The notes beneath the pieces are model-generated. The model saw nothing but the letters and a program-made list of their open reading frames with translations. It was not told where the DNA came from and did no database searches. From contig CATKHW010000422.1 in NCBI GenBank assembly GCA_949752795.1, positions 1,178,001 to 1,242,000 on the forward strand: a stretch of DNA of 64,000 bases. The letters are read 5' to 3'. This document shows, piece after piece, positions 1-10,572 of this stretch (position 1 is the first letter of the stretch; each line of letters opens with the position of its first letter). Made by a program: the position numbers and the translations under genes. The stretch is from Hyperoodon ampullatus (taxonomy: Eukaryota; Chordata; Mammalia; Artiodactyla; Ziphiidae).

Positions 1-699
1 GACATTGTCATGGACCAATTTGATGAAAAGTGTCATGGAACATTTTGATGAGAGGCGTTATGTAACATTGTGATGTTAGGGGTCATGGAGCATTTTGATG
101 ATAAGGGTCATGGAGCATTTTGATGACAGGGGTTATGGAACATTGTGATGTCAGGGATCATCAAACATTGTGATGATAAGTGCATGTAGCATTGTGATGA
201 CAGGAGTCATGGAACATTGTGATGACAGGGTTGAGGGAGTATTGTGATGAATAGTTATGTAACATTGTGATATCAGTGGTGAGGGAGCATTTTGATTTGA
301 AGTGCATGGAGGATTGTGATGACAAGGTTTATGGAGCATTGTGATGACAAGATTGTGGAGCACTGTGATGACAAGCGCATGGTGAATTGTGATGACATGG
401 GTCATGGAGCATTGTGCTGACAAGCGCATGGAGCATTGTGATGACAAGGGTCATGGAGCATTGTGCTGAGAAAGGCATAGAGCATTGTGAGACAAGTGTC
501 AAAGAGCATTGTGATGAAAAGTTCATGAAGCATTGTGGTTAAAAAGGTCACAGAGACTGTTGATGACAAGGGCAGGGACCATTGTGATGACAAGGTCATG
601 AAGCCTTGTGATGACTGGAGTCACGGAGCATTGTGATGACAGGGGTCATGGAACATTGTGATAACAAGGGCATGGGGCATTGTGATGACAAGGGCATGG

Positions 700-960
700 A
701 GCATTAGTCTAATAAGTTTCATGGCTTATTGCGATGACAGTTGGAATGGCGCATTGTGATGACAAGGGCATGGAGCATTGTGATGACCAGGTCATTCATT
801 ATTGTGAAGACAGGTGTCAGGGAGCATTGTGATGACATATGTAATGGCCCATTGTGATGACAATGCCATGGAGCATTGTGATGCCAAGTGTCATGGAGGA
901 TTCTGATGACAAAGGTAATGGAGCATTGTGATGACAATGGCTTGGAGCATTGTGATGACA
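700..960 (+). repeat. Higher-order block in minisatellite, copy 1 (offset 1533 bp)
   Basis: A series of distinctive variant units (a unit with 'gtct.a.aagtttcatgg', then 'gaagacaggtgtcaggg', then 'gatgacatatgt', then 'gatgccaagtgtcatggagg') occurs in the same order 1533 bp downstream at about 2233-2490. The shared order of private variants shows that a block of many units was duplicated, not only single units. Confidence 0.8.
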
Positions 961-1336
961 AGGGTCAGGGAGCATTGTGCTGACAAGTGCATGGAAAATT
1001 GTGATGACAAGGGACATGGAGCATTCTGATGACAAGCTTGTGGAGTATTTTGATGACAATGGCATGGAGCATTGTGTTGAAAATGGCATGGTGCATTTTG
1101 ATGAAAAAGGCATGGAGCCTTTTTGTGACAGGGTTCAAGGAGCATTCTGACGACAAGTGTCAGGGAGCATTGTGATGACAAGTGTATCGAGAATTGTGAT
1201 GACAAAGGTCATGGAGCATTGTGATGACAGATGTCATGGAGCACTGTGATGACAAGCGTCACGGAGCATTGTGATTACAGGGGTCATGGAGCATTGGGAT
1301 GACAAGGGCATGCATCATTGTGATGACAAGTGTCAT

Positions 1337-1415
1337 GGAGCATTGGGCTGAAAATGTTCATGGAGTATTGTGATGACAGGGGTCATGGAGCATTGTGATG
1401 ACTAGGGAATGAAGC
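1337..1415 (+). repeat. Short higher-order duplication in minisatellite
   Basis: The variant run containing 'gggctgaaaatgttcatgg' followed by 'gtattgtgatgacagggg' at 1345 onward recurs at 1543 onward, an offset of 198 bp or about eight units. This is a smaller duplication step than the 1533-bp one. Confidence 0.75.
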
Positions 1416-2232
1416 ATTGTGATGACAAGAGTCCCGGATCATTGTGTTGTCAGGTGATATTGAGCGTTGTGATGACTGTGGTCATGGAGCATTGTGATGA
1501 TATTGGTCATGGAGCATTGTGATGTGAAGGTCATGGAGCATTGGGCTGAAAATGTTCATGGAGTATTGTGATGACAGGGGTCATGGAGCATTGTGATGAT
1601 AAGGGAATGGGGCATTTTGATGACAATGTCCTGGAGCATTGTGATGAGAAGACCATGGAGCCTTGTGATGACAAGTCTCATGGAGCATTCTGATGAAAAG
1701 TGGCATGGACCATTGTGATTACAGGGGTCTTGGAGCATTGTGATGACAAGGGCATGGAGCATTGTGATGAGAAGGCCATGGAGCATTCTGATGACATGCA
1801 TCATGGAGCTTTGTGATGACAAGGGCATGGAGCATTGTGATTACAGGGGTCTTGGAGCATTGTGATGAAAATGGCATGGATCATTGTGATGAAAATGGCA
1901 TGGAGCCTTGTCATGAAAGGGTTCAGGGAGCATACTGATGGCAAGAGTCAGGGAGCATTGTGATGACATGTGTATTGCGCATTGTGATGACAAATGTCAT
2001 GGGGCATTGTGATGAGAAGTCCATGGATAATTGTGATGAGTAGCGTCATGGGGTATTGTGATGACAAGTGTTATGGAACATTGTGATCACAAAGGTTTGG
2101 AGCATTGTGATGACAGAGGTCATGGAGCATTTTGATTTCATTGTGATGACAAGAGCATGAAGCATTATGATGATGGGCATGGTGCATTGTGATGACAGGG
2201 TTCATGGAGTATTGTGATGAAAGTTGGCATGG

Positions 2233-2490
2233 AGCTTTGGTCTGACAAGTTTCATGGATTATTTTGATGACAGTGGGCATGGCACATTGTGATGACAAGG
2301 GCATGGAGCATTGTGATGACAAGGTCATGGAGTATTGTGAAGACAGGTGTCAGGGAGCATTGTGATGACATATGTTCATGTTCCATTGTGATGACAATAG
2401 CACGGAGCATTGTGATGCCAAGTGTCATGGAGGATTGTTGTGACAAAGGTAAAGGAGCATTGTGATGATAAGCGCATGGAGCATTGAGAT
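2233..2490 (+). repeat. Higher-order block in minisatellite, copy 2 (offset 1533 bp)
   Basis: This matches the block at about 700-960 unit by unit, with scattered substitutions. The offset of 1533 bp is the same at two separate anchor points (721/2254 and 811/2344). Confidence 0.8.
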
Positions 2491-2497
2491 GACAAGG

Positions 2498-2745
2498 GCC
2501 ATTGATAATTTTAATGTCCATGTCGTGAAACATTTTGATGACAAGCGCATGGAGCTTCCTATGACAGGGGTCATGGAGCATTGCGATGACAAGTGCATGT
2601 AGTATTGTTATGACAAGAGCATATAACATTGTGATGAGAAGTGCCATGGAGCATTGTGATGACAAGGACGTGGAGAATTGTGAGGACAAGGGACATTGAG
2701 CTTTGAGATGACCAGGGCATGGAGCATTGTGATGGCAAAACCGTG
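2498..2745 (+). repeat. Higher-order block in minisatellite, copy 1 (offset about 439 bp)
   Basis: The order of variants (gccattga.aatttt, gtcgtga, ggagctt..tctgacagggg-like, cgtggagaattgt, gggacat, accaggg/accagtg) recurs 439 bp downstream at 2937-3175. Divergence is substantial, so the duplication is old. Confidence 0.7.
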
Positions 2746-2936
2746 GAGCATTGTGATGAGAAGACCTTGGGTAATTGTGATGACGAACATCATGGAGCAC
2801 TGTAATGACAAGGGGCATGAAGCATTGTGATGACAGGTGTCAGGGAGCATTGTGATGACAGGGGTCATGGAGCATTGTGATGACAAGGGCAAGGAGCATT
2901 GTGATGACAGGGGTACGGAACATTGTGATGAAAAGT

Positions 2937-3175
2937 GCCATTGAGAATTTTGATGATAAAGTCGTGAAGCATTGTGATGACAAACACTTGGAGCTTGCTC
3001 TGACAGGGGTCATGGAACATTGCAATGACAAGTGCATGGAGAACTGTGATGACACGAGCATGTAACTTTGTGATGAGAAGTGTCATGTAGCATTGTGATG
3101 ACAAGTACGTGGAGAATTGTTATGACAAGGGACATGGAGCATTGTGATAACCAGTGCATGGAGCATTGTGATGAC
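2937..3175 (+). repeat. Higher-order block in minisatellite, copy 2 (offset about 439 bp)
   Basis: Partner of the block at about 2498-2745. It has the same order of variant units with many point differences and small indels. Confidence 0.7.
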
Positions 3176-3209
3176 AGGGGTCATGGAGCATTATTATGAC
3201 AAGGGCCAT

Positions 3210-3235
3210 GGTGCATTCTGATATAAGATATCACT
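3210..3235. other. Junction between minisatellite and large satellite
   Basis: The last recognisable minisatellite unit runs to 'ggtgcattctgat' at about 3222. From 3223 the sequence 'ataagatatcacttatga' is the large satellite, in the phase found at the end of the L1 ORF2 relic in later monomers (for example 4964, 6703, 8440). The array therefore starts mid-monomer, with no spacer and no target-site-like duplication that I can see. Confidence 0.85.
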
Positions 3236-3612
3236 TATGAAGGGAATGTAAACCTGGCTACATATGAGCTGAATTAGGAAAAAGAACAGAGTCTCAGATT
3301 TAGAAAACACACTTATGCTTGCTTAAGGGGGAAGGAGAGGTGGGGAGACACACAAAACCAGAGTTTGATATTAGCACAGGTACCGTTCCATAATCCAAAT
3401 ACAGAAGAGACAAGCCCGACTCCTTCCTCAGTGAATGGGACTCAACACCCCTATTCCCCAAAGAGAAATATATCTGACTAGTAAGGATCTTAAAACCTAT
3501 GTATTGATATGTCTCCATAAGGGAACCAAGTGTGTCTAGAATGACATAAACACGGCAGTGAGAATCAGCTCAAACCCACTATAGAAAGGAATTTCAAAAC
3601 AAAACAAAGAAA
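3223..3612 (+). mobile_element. L1 3' UTR fragment, first (cut) copy
   Basis: The array's left edge cuts into the L1-derived part, so this copy holds only the last codons of ORF2, the 3' UTR and the A-rich tail (about 3589-3612). The 3' UTR features are a 'cttatg' followed by a G-rich run 'aagggggaaggagaggtgggg', a 'gagtttgatatta' segment and 'gaatcttaaaacctatg', in the order seen in artiodactyl-type L1 3' UTRs. The assignment is from memory of those elements. Confidence 0.7.
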
Positions 3613-4963
3613 CAGTGAAATTCTTACACAACACCTTCAGGGGTTCTGATGAAACTTGGAATGACCCTATCTACAACAACAGCTGGATGTGGCATAAGGC
3701 TGTTCACTTCGGACTGAGAGGATTGGTGAGATTGGGTGTGAAAATGCAGACGCTTTAAAGCAATAATGCCTGCCACTAATTCCATGGTTCCCAACTCTCC
3801 AGGTAGAAGGGAATATCACTACAGTTATAACATATATGGGAAACCTAGAGAATGGACACCCTCTGATGGTGAAAGGTTTCTAAAACTCTACTAATTTTTA
3901 TCTCTCCATGTGCTCCAGCTTGACATTCCAACTGCTTTAATATCAATCTCCCAACTTGGAGAGTCAGCCGCTATAACCTCCTGATTCGCACAGTTGGCAC
4001 ATTGTGCAGAGGATATAAGGGAAGAGGGAGAACCAATGAGAGTGTAGCTGTAGGCATTTGGACGGCCACATGTCACTCTAATTTCCCGTCACGAAGAAGA
4101 ATTAACCAAACTCTCAGCCTGCCCCACCCCGATAACTAGTATAGGTCCTGAAGCAAAATTGTGGGTTTGCGGTCAGCTCACAAAAACACAAGATGAAAAA
4201 TGGAGCTCAGGGGCACAGCAATTCACTAACTTTCAGAGTTATACAGGACTACTCTCTTCCAAAAATCTGTTGAGGAAAAGCCATGAGGCGGACTTGAAAA
4301 TGAGGGAGATTTGCACGAAACAGATTTCCAGAAGTACATTGGAATCGCCTTTAAACACAGGAAAAGCATCACAACTTCGACAATTATGGAATTGTCCCTA
4401 AAGGGCGCATGTGTTTTCTCCTGAATATATTCAGGAGAAAACGCATACACCCATTTTGGCCAACCAAGCAACCGCACAATGCAAATCTGCACTACAAAGA
4501 AGTATCACTTCCCACCAGTCAAAAGGGATATCCGTAAAATGTGTAAAAAGCAGAAAGGCAAGAGGGGCTCTGGAGAACAGGGAGCCTTGTTATGCTGATG
4601 GGTGGGATGTAGATTGCCAACAGCCACTCTGGAGGAGTGCATTGTGTTCCCTAAAAAAATTAAACAACAGAGCTTCACAACCTAAGGCACTTCCAGTCAT
4701 GGGAATATACCTTGGGAAAATTGAAAATCAATAAGACACAGCTAACCCAAAATATAGGGCAGCACTGCTTACAAGAACCTCGAATTCGGGACACCTTAAA
4801 TATCCCAGGAAAGACAAAAATAGTAAAGAAATTGTGGTACATACGTACAATGGAATATCCCTCAGCCATGAAATCAATGTCATAAGGCCAGTAGCAGCAT
4901 AATGAGTGGATTCATGTACGATGATTCTAACTGAAATAAGTCACACAGAAAAAGAAACTTATC
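3223..4963 (+). repeat. Satellite monomer 1 (edge, diverged)
   Basis: The palindrome at 4391-4464 has 8 mismatched pairs out of 37. This monomer differs from the array consensus throughout and includes sites where CpG is lost (for example 'agtacattgg' for the usual 'ggtacgttgg'). It contains the ORF2 relic frame without the usual TAG. Confidence 0.95.
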
Positions 4964-5351
4964 ATAAGATATCACTTATGAAGATCTTGTAAACATGGCT
5001 AAACATGAACTGAATTAGGAAAGAGAAGAGTCTCACATTTAGAAAACACTCTTATGCCTGCTCAAGAGGAAAGGAGAGGTGGGGTGATGCATAAAACCAG
5101 AGTTTGATATTAGCACAGGTACGGTTGCATAATCCAAATACAGAATAGACAAGACCTACTCTTTCGTCACTGAATGGGGCTCAACACCCCTATTCCCCGC
5201 AGAGTAGTATATCTGACTAGTAAGAATCTTAAAACCTATGTATTGATATGTCTCCATAAGGTAAGCAAGTGTGTCTAGAACGACAAAAACACGGCAGTGA
5301 GAATCAGCTCAAATCCACTATAAAAATGAATTTCAAAACAAAACAAATAAA
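4476..5351 (+). mobile_element. 5'-truncated L1 3' end in monomers 1-2 (oldest form)
   Basis: The segment starts at 'caatgcaaatctgcactac', covers the end of ORF2 and the 3' UTR, and stops at an A-rich tail near 5330-5351. It is the least decayed copy in one respect: the ORF2-like frame reads through 4411-4734 with QPLWRSALCSLKKL followed later by GIYLGK. That matches the spacing of the conserved C-terminal part of L1 ORF2 protein. In later monomers a TAG falls just before GIYLGK. The frame has no ATG start and is a relic, not a gene. Confidence 0.75.
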
Positions 5352-6702
5352 CAGTGAAATTCTTACACAATACCTTCAGGGGTTCTGATGAAACTTAGAA
5401 TGACCCTATCTACAACGACAGCTGGATGTGGCATAAGGCTGGTCACTTGGGACTGAGAGGATTGGTGAGATTGGGTGAGAAAATGCACACCGTTTAAAGC
5501 AATAATACCTGGCACCCATTCCATGGTTCCCAACTCTCCAGGTAGAAGGGAATATCAGTACAGTTATAACATGTATGGGAAACCTAGAGAATGGACACCA
5601 TCTGATGGTGAAAGGTTTCTAAAACTCTACTAATTTTTTTCTCATCTTGTGCACCAGTTTGACATTCCAACTGCTTTAGTATCAATCTCCCAAATTGGAG
5701 AGTCAGCACATTTAACCTCCTGGTTCACACAGTTGGCACGTTGTGCAGAGGATATAAGGGAAGAGGGAGAAACAATTAGGGAGTAGCTGTAGGCATTTGG
5801 ATGGCCACATGTCACTCTAAATTCCCGTCACGAAGAAGAATTAACCAACTCTGAGCCAGCCCCCCCAATGGAACCAGTATAGGTCCTGAAGCAAAATTGT
5901 GGATTGGCAGTAAGCTCACAAAAACGCGAGTTGAAAAATGGAGCTCAGGGGCACAGAAATTCACTAACTTGCAGAGTTATAAAGGTCTACTCTCTTCCAA
6001 AAATCTGTTGAGATAAAGAAATGAGGCGGAATTGAAAATGAGGCAGAAGTGCACGAAACAGATTTCCAGAAGTACATTGGAATCGCCTTTAAACACAGGA
6101 AAAGCATCACAACTTCGACAATTATGGAATTGTCCATAAAGGGCGCATGCGTTCTCTCCTGAATATATTCAAGAGAAAACGCATACACCCATTTTGGCCA
6201 AGCAAGCAAGCGGGCAATGCAAATCTGCACTACAAAGAAGTACCACTTCCCACTGGTCAAAAGGGACATCCACAAAATGTGTAAAAACCAGAAAGGCAAG
6301 ACAGGCCCTGGAGAACAGGGAGCCTTGTTATGCTGATGGGCGGGATGTAAATTGCCAACTGCCTCTCTGGAGGAGTGCATTGTGTTCCCTAAAACAAGTA
6401 AAGAACAGAGCTACAGAGCCAAGGGCACTTCCAGTCTAGGGAATATACCTTGGGAAAACTGAAAATCAATAAGACAGAGCCACCCCAAAATTTAGGGCTG
6501 CACTGCTTACAAGGACCTAAACTTGGGTACACCTAAAATATCCCAGGAAATATAAAAATGGTTCAAAAAATTGTGGTACTTACGTACGATGGAATATCCT
6601 TCAGCCATGAAATCAATGTCCTAAGACCAGTAGCAGCAAAATGTGTGGATTCAGGTACGATGATTCTAAGTGAAATAAGTCACACAGAAAAAGAAACTTA
6701 TC
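4964..6702 (+). repeat. Satellite monomer 2 (edge, diverged)
   Basis: The palindrome at 6129-6202 has 8 mismatched pairs. The first part shares many private differences with monomer 1. The last part, from about 6200, approaches the main array consensus. Confidence 0.95.
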
Positions 6703-8439
6703 ATAAGATATCACTTATGAAGATCCTGTAAACATGGCTACACTTGAACTGAGTTAGGAAAGAGAAAAGTGTCTCATATTTAGAAAACACTCTTATGCCT
6801 GCTTAAGGGGGAAGGAGAGGTGGGGTGATGCATAAAACCAGAGTTTGATATAAGCACAGGTACCGTTCCAAAAACCAACTATGGAATAGACAAGACCTAC
6901 AACTTCCTCAGGGAAAGGGACTCAAAACTCCATATTTCCCGCAGAGGAATATATCTGACTAGTAAGAATCTTAAAACCTATGTATTGATATGTCTCCGTA
7001 AGGATATCAAGTGTGCCTAGACTGGCATAAACATGGAAGCGAGAATCAGCTCAAACCCACTATAAAAAGGAATTTCAAAAACAAAACAAAAAAACTGGGA
7101 AATTCTTTACAATTCCTCAGGGTCTCTGATGAAACCTGGAATGACCCTATCTACAATGACAGCTGGATGTGACATAAGAAGGGACAATTGGGATTGAGAC
7201 GATTGGTGAGATTGGGTTAGCAAATGCAGACCCTTTAAAGCACAAATGCCTGGCACCCATTCCATGGGTCCCAACTCTCCAGGTTGAAGGGAATATTACT
7301 ACAGCTATAACATGTACGGGAAACCTAGAGAATGGACACACTGTGAATACGAAAGGTTTCTAAAACTCAACGAATAGTCCCTCTCCTGGTGCTCCGGTTT
7401 GACTTTCCATCTGCTTTACTATCAACCTCCCAACTTGGAGAGACAGCCCCTTTAACCTCCTGGTTCGCACAGGTTTCCAATTTGGCAGAGGATGAAAGGG
7501 AAGAGGGAGAACCAATGAGAGAGTAGCTGTTAGGCATTTGGACGGGCACATATCACTGTAATTTCCCGGCAGGAAGAAGAATTAACCAAAGTCTCAGACA
7601 CCCACCGGGAACCAGTATGGGTCCTGAACCAAAATTTTGGACTTGCGGTCAGCTCACCAAATACGAGTTGAAAAATGGAGCTCAGGGGCACAGCAATTCA
7701 CAAACTGGCCGAGTAATAAAGGACAACTATCGTCCAAAAATCTGTTGAGGGAAGGCAACGAGGCGGACTTGAAAGCGAGGCAGAATAGCAGGAAACAGAT
7801 TAAAGAGGTACGTTGGAATCGCCTTTAAAGCACAGGAAGAGGGGCACAACTTCGACAATGATGCACGTGGCCAAAAAGGGCGTATGCGTTTTCTCCTGAA
7901 TATATTCAGGAGAAAACGCATACGCCCTTTTTGGCCAAGCAAGCAAGCCAGCAATGCAAATCTGCACTACAAAGAAGTATCACTTCCCACCGGTCAAAAG
8001 CGACATCCACAAAATGTGTAAAAACCAGAAAGGCAAGACAGGACCTGGAGAACAGGGAGCCTTGTTATGCTGATTGGCGGGATGTAAATTGACAACTGCC
8101 TCCCTGGAGGAGTGCATTGTGTTCCCTAAAACAAGTAAACAACAGAGCTACAGAGCCAAGGGCACTTCCAGTCTAGGGAATATACCTTGGGAAAACTGAA
8201 AATCAATAAGACAGAGCCACCCCAAAATTTAGGGCTGCACTGCTTACAAGGACCTCAACTTGGGTACACCTTAAATATCCCAGGAAATATAAAAATGGTT
8301 CCAAAAATTGTGGTACTTACGTACGATGGAATATCCCTCAGCAATGAAATCAATGTCATAAGACCAGTAGCAACAAAATGGGTGGATTCAGGTACGATGA
8401 TTCTAAGTGAAATAAGTCACACAGAAAAAGAAACTTATC
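6703..8439 (+). repeat. Satellite monomer 3 (K type)
   Basis: The palindrome at 7866-7939 has one mismatched pair. This is the first monomer that resembles the main array over its whole length. Near 7800 it has a small private change, 'gattaaagaggtac' for 'gatttcaagaggtac'. Confidence 0.95.
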
Positions 8440-8834
8440 ATAAGATATCATTTATGAAGATCCTGTAAACATGGCTACACTTGAACTGAGTTAGGAAAGA
8501 GAACAGTGTCTCACATTTAGAAAACACTCTTATGCCTGCTTAAGGGGGAAGGAGAGGTGGGGTGATGCATAAAACCAGAGTTTGATATAAGCACAGGTAC
8601 CGTTCCAAAAACCAACTATGGAATAGACAAGACCTACACCTTCCTCAGTGAAAGGGACTCAAAACCCCATATTTCCCGCAGAGGAATATATCTGACTAGT
8701 AAGAATCTTAAAACCTATGTATTGATATGTCTCCGTAAGGGAATCAAGTGTGTCTAGACTGTCATAAACATGGCAGCGAGAATCAGCTCAAACCCACTAT
8801 AAAAAGGAATTTCAAAAACAAAACAAAAAAAACT

Positions 8835-9605
8835 GGGAAATTCTTTACAATTCCTTCAGAGTCTCTGATGAAACCTGGAATGACCCTCTTTACAACAACA
8901 GCTGGATGTGGCATAAGGCTGGACACTTGGGACTGAGAGGATTGGTGAGATTGAGTGATCAAATGCAGACCCTTTAAAGCAATAATGCATGGCACCCATT
9001 CCATGGGTCCCAACTCTCCAGGTTAAAGGGAATATTACTACAGTTATAACATGTACGGGAAACCTAGAGAACAGACACACTGTGAATATGAAAGGTTTCT
9101 AAAACTCAACGAATCGTCCCTCTCCTGGTGCTCCGGTTTGACTTTCCATCTGCTTTACTATCAACCTCCCAACATGCAGAGACAGCACCTTTAACCTCCT
9201 GGTTCACGCAGGTTGCCTATTTGGCAGAGGATGAAAGGGAAGAGGGAGAACCAATGAGAGAGTAGCTGTTAGGCATTTGGACGGGCACATATCACTGTAA
9301 TTTCCCGGCAGGAAGAAGAATTAAGCAAAGTCTCAGCCACCCACCGGGAACCAGTATAGGTCCTGAACCAAAATTTTGGACTTGCGGTCAGCTCACCAAA
9401 AACGAGTTGAAAAATGGAGCTCAGGGGCACAGCAATTCACAAACTGGCCGAGTAATAAAGGACAACTATCGTCCAAAAATCTGTTGAGGGAAGGCAACGA
9501 GGCAGACTTGAAAGCGAGGCAGAATAGCAGTAAACAGATTTCAAGAGGTACTTTGGAATCGCCTTTAAAGCACAGGAAGAGGGGCACAACTTCGACAATG
9601 ATGCA
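8835..9605. repeat. Unassigned half of monomer (representative)
   Basis: This holds about 770 bp between the L1 A-rich tail and the palindrome. It has no feature I recognise as a gene, tRNA-derived SINE or LTR. It carries an AATAAA in 'gagtaataaagg' near 9454 and a motif resembling a CENP-B box near 9548. Open frames on both strands here lack ATG starts, apart from one short minus frame starting ATGGAATGGGTGCC in each monomer. I assign no function. Confidence 0.6.
9548..9564 (+). other. CENP-B-box-like motif (weak; representative monomer 4)
   Basis: Most monomers carry GTACGTTGGAATCGCCT about 95 bp before the palindrome centre, for example 28671-28687. Here the fifth base is T-shifted (GTACTTTGG). 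Against the 17-bp CENP-B box the usual form matches 11 positions and 6 of the 9 essential ones, with mismatches in the GGG end. It is therefore unlikely to bind CENP-B well. Confidence 0.25.
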
Positions 9606-9670
9606 CTTGGGCAAAAAGGGCGTATGAGTTTTCTCCTGAATATATTCAGGAGAAAACGCATACGCCATTT

Positions 9671-9916
9671 TTGGCCAAGCAAGCAAGCGGGCAATGCAAA
9701 TCTGCACTACAAAGAAGTATCACTTCCCACCGGTCAAAAGGGACATCCACAAAATGTGTAAAAACCAGAAAGGCAAGACAGGCCCTGGAGAACAGGGAGC
9801 CTTGTTATGCTGATGGGCGGGATGTAAATTGCCAACTGCCTCTCTGGAGGAGTGCATTGTGTTCCCTAAAACAAGTAAACAACAGAGCTACAGAGCCAAG
9901 GGCACTTCCAGTCTAG
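9671..9916 (+). pseudogene. L1 ORF2 C-terminal relic, upstream frame (representative)
   Basis: The frame reads 81 codons and opens at TTG, not ATG. It contains the pattern NCQLPLWRSALCSLKQ, corresponding to the conserved PLW region near the C-terminus of L1 ORF2 protein. It ends at a TAG directly before the GIYLGK-like continuation. The first codons come from the palindrome's right arm and not from L1. The frame recurs in nearly every monomer because the monomers are copies. Reverse transcriptase and endonuclease domains are absent. Confidence 0.7.
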
Positions 9917-10572
9917 GGAATATACCTTGGGAAAACTGAAAATCAATAAGACAGAGCCACCCCAAAATTTAGGGCTGCACTGCTTACAAGGACCTCAAAT
10001 TGGGTACACCTTAAATATCCCAGGAAATATAAAAATGGTTCAAAAAATTGTGGTACTTACGTACGATGGAATATCCCTCAGCCATGAAATCAATGTCATA
10101 AGACCAGTAGCAGCAAAATGGGTGGATTCAGGTACGATGATTCTAAGTGAAATAAGTCACAGAGAAAAAGAAACTTATCATAAGATGTCACTTATGAAGA
10201 TCCTGTAAACATGGCTACACTTGAACTGAGTTAGGAAAGAGAACAGTGTCTCACCTTTAGAAAACACTCTTATGCCTGTTTAAGGGGGAAGGAGAGGTGG
10301 GGTGATGCATAAAACCAGAGTTTGATATAAGCACAGGTACCGTTCCAAAAACCAACTATGGAATAGACAAGACCTACACCTTCCTCAGTGAAGGGGACTC
10401 AAAACCCCATATTTCCCGCAGAGGAATATATCTGACTAGTAAGAATCTTAAAACCTATGTATTGATATGTCTCCGTAAGGGAAACAAGTGTGTCTAGACT
10501 GGCATAAACATGGCAGCGAGAATCAGCTCAAACCCACTATAAAAAGGAATTTCAAAAACAAAACAAAAAAAC
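9691..10572 (+). mobile_element. 5'-truncated L1 3' end, representative K-type copy
   Basis: This 882-bp segment repeats in every monomer, from about 49 bp to about 930 bp after each palindrome centre. It aligns by eye along its whole length with an L1 3' end: 'caatgcaaat..actacaa', 'gggatgtaaattg', 'ggaatataccttgggaaaac', 'gatggaatatccctcagcc', 'attctaagtgaaataagtcacacag', the G-rich 3' UTR and the A-rich tail. The string just cited as 'attctaagtg' to 'cacacag' marks the most conserved block. The element is on the + strand and truncated at its 5' end. Confidence 0.8.
9927..10208 (+). pseudogene. L1 ORF2 C-terminal relic, downstream frame (representative)
   Basis: The frame reads 93 codons, opening at TTG, and lies in a different frame from the upstream relic, so at least one frameshift separates them. 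Its last 33 residues contain VAAKWVDSGTMILSEISHTE and then a K-rich end. This matches the last stretch of artiodactyl-type L1 ORF2, and the stop codon sits where the L1 stop is expected. It is intact in most monomers. It is broken by small deletions in monomers 11, 12 and 15 and by TAA codons in monomers 13 and 17 (GATTAAGG) and 32 (CCATTAAATC). This pattern fits drift, not selection. Confidence 0.7.

Larger units (their letters stand above)
1..3222. repeat. Degenerate minisatellite, unit about 25 bp
   Basis: The whole stretch is made of tandem variants of catggagcattgtgatgaca followed by 4-6 variable bases such as aggg, ggggt or agtgt, giving units of about 24-26 bp and roughly 125-130 copies. 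Units differ by substitutions and small indels, so this is an old array rather than a freshly expanded one. It has internal higher-order structure, annotated separately. No unrelated sequence interrupts it, and I see no gene in it. Long open frames on the minus strand come only from the stop-poor composition and are not coding. It ends abruptly at the large satellite. Its family name is unknown to me. Confidence 0.95.
8440..10179 (+). repeat. Satellite monomer 4 (K type)
   Basis: The palindrome at 9606-9679 has 3 mismatched pairs. The length is 1740 bp. Used here as the K-type example. Confidence 0.95.

Noticed and set aside
2252..2818. 188-codon open frame on the minus strand with repeated CHHNAPC-like residues, resembling a small metal-binding repeat protein
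   Set aside because: The residues are a direct translation of the 25-bp minisatellite. The frame changes with each indel and similar chance frames occur throughout 1-3100.
1..3222. Possible CRISPR array
   Set aside because: There are no constant repeats separated by unique spacers. The whole length is a diverged tandem repeat in mammalian-type DNA.
8940..9080. Possible second, inverted L1 fragment in the unassigned half (minus-strand 'ctctaggtttcccgtacatg' and 'gtaatattcccttc')
   Set aside because: The resemblance is two short strings with no continuous alignment by eye, too little to call without a search.
9195..9220. Pol III B-box-like 'ggttcgcacagg' suggesting a tRNA-derived SINE
   Set aside because: The match to the B box is poor, no A box stands at the right distance upstream, and no tRNA fold can be drawn.
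9393..9707. Recurring minus-strand frame of 104 codons across the palindrome (and 145-codon versions at 11008-11445, 16223-16660 and 19700-20137)
   Set aside because: They begin at GTG, not ATG, cross the palindrome and the L1 edge, and vary with each indel. They recur because the monomers are copies. No known domain is visible.
9800..10208. Conserved small protein encoded in every monomer
   Set aside because: The conservation follows from array homogenisation. The frame opens at TTG, corresponds to the L1 ORF2 C-terminus, and is broken in several monomers.
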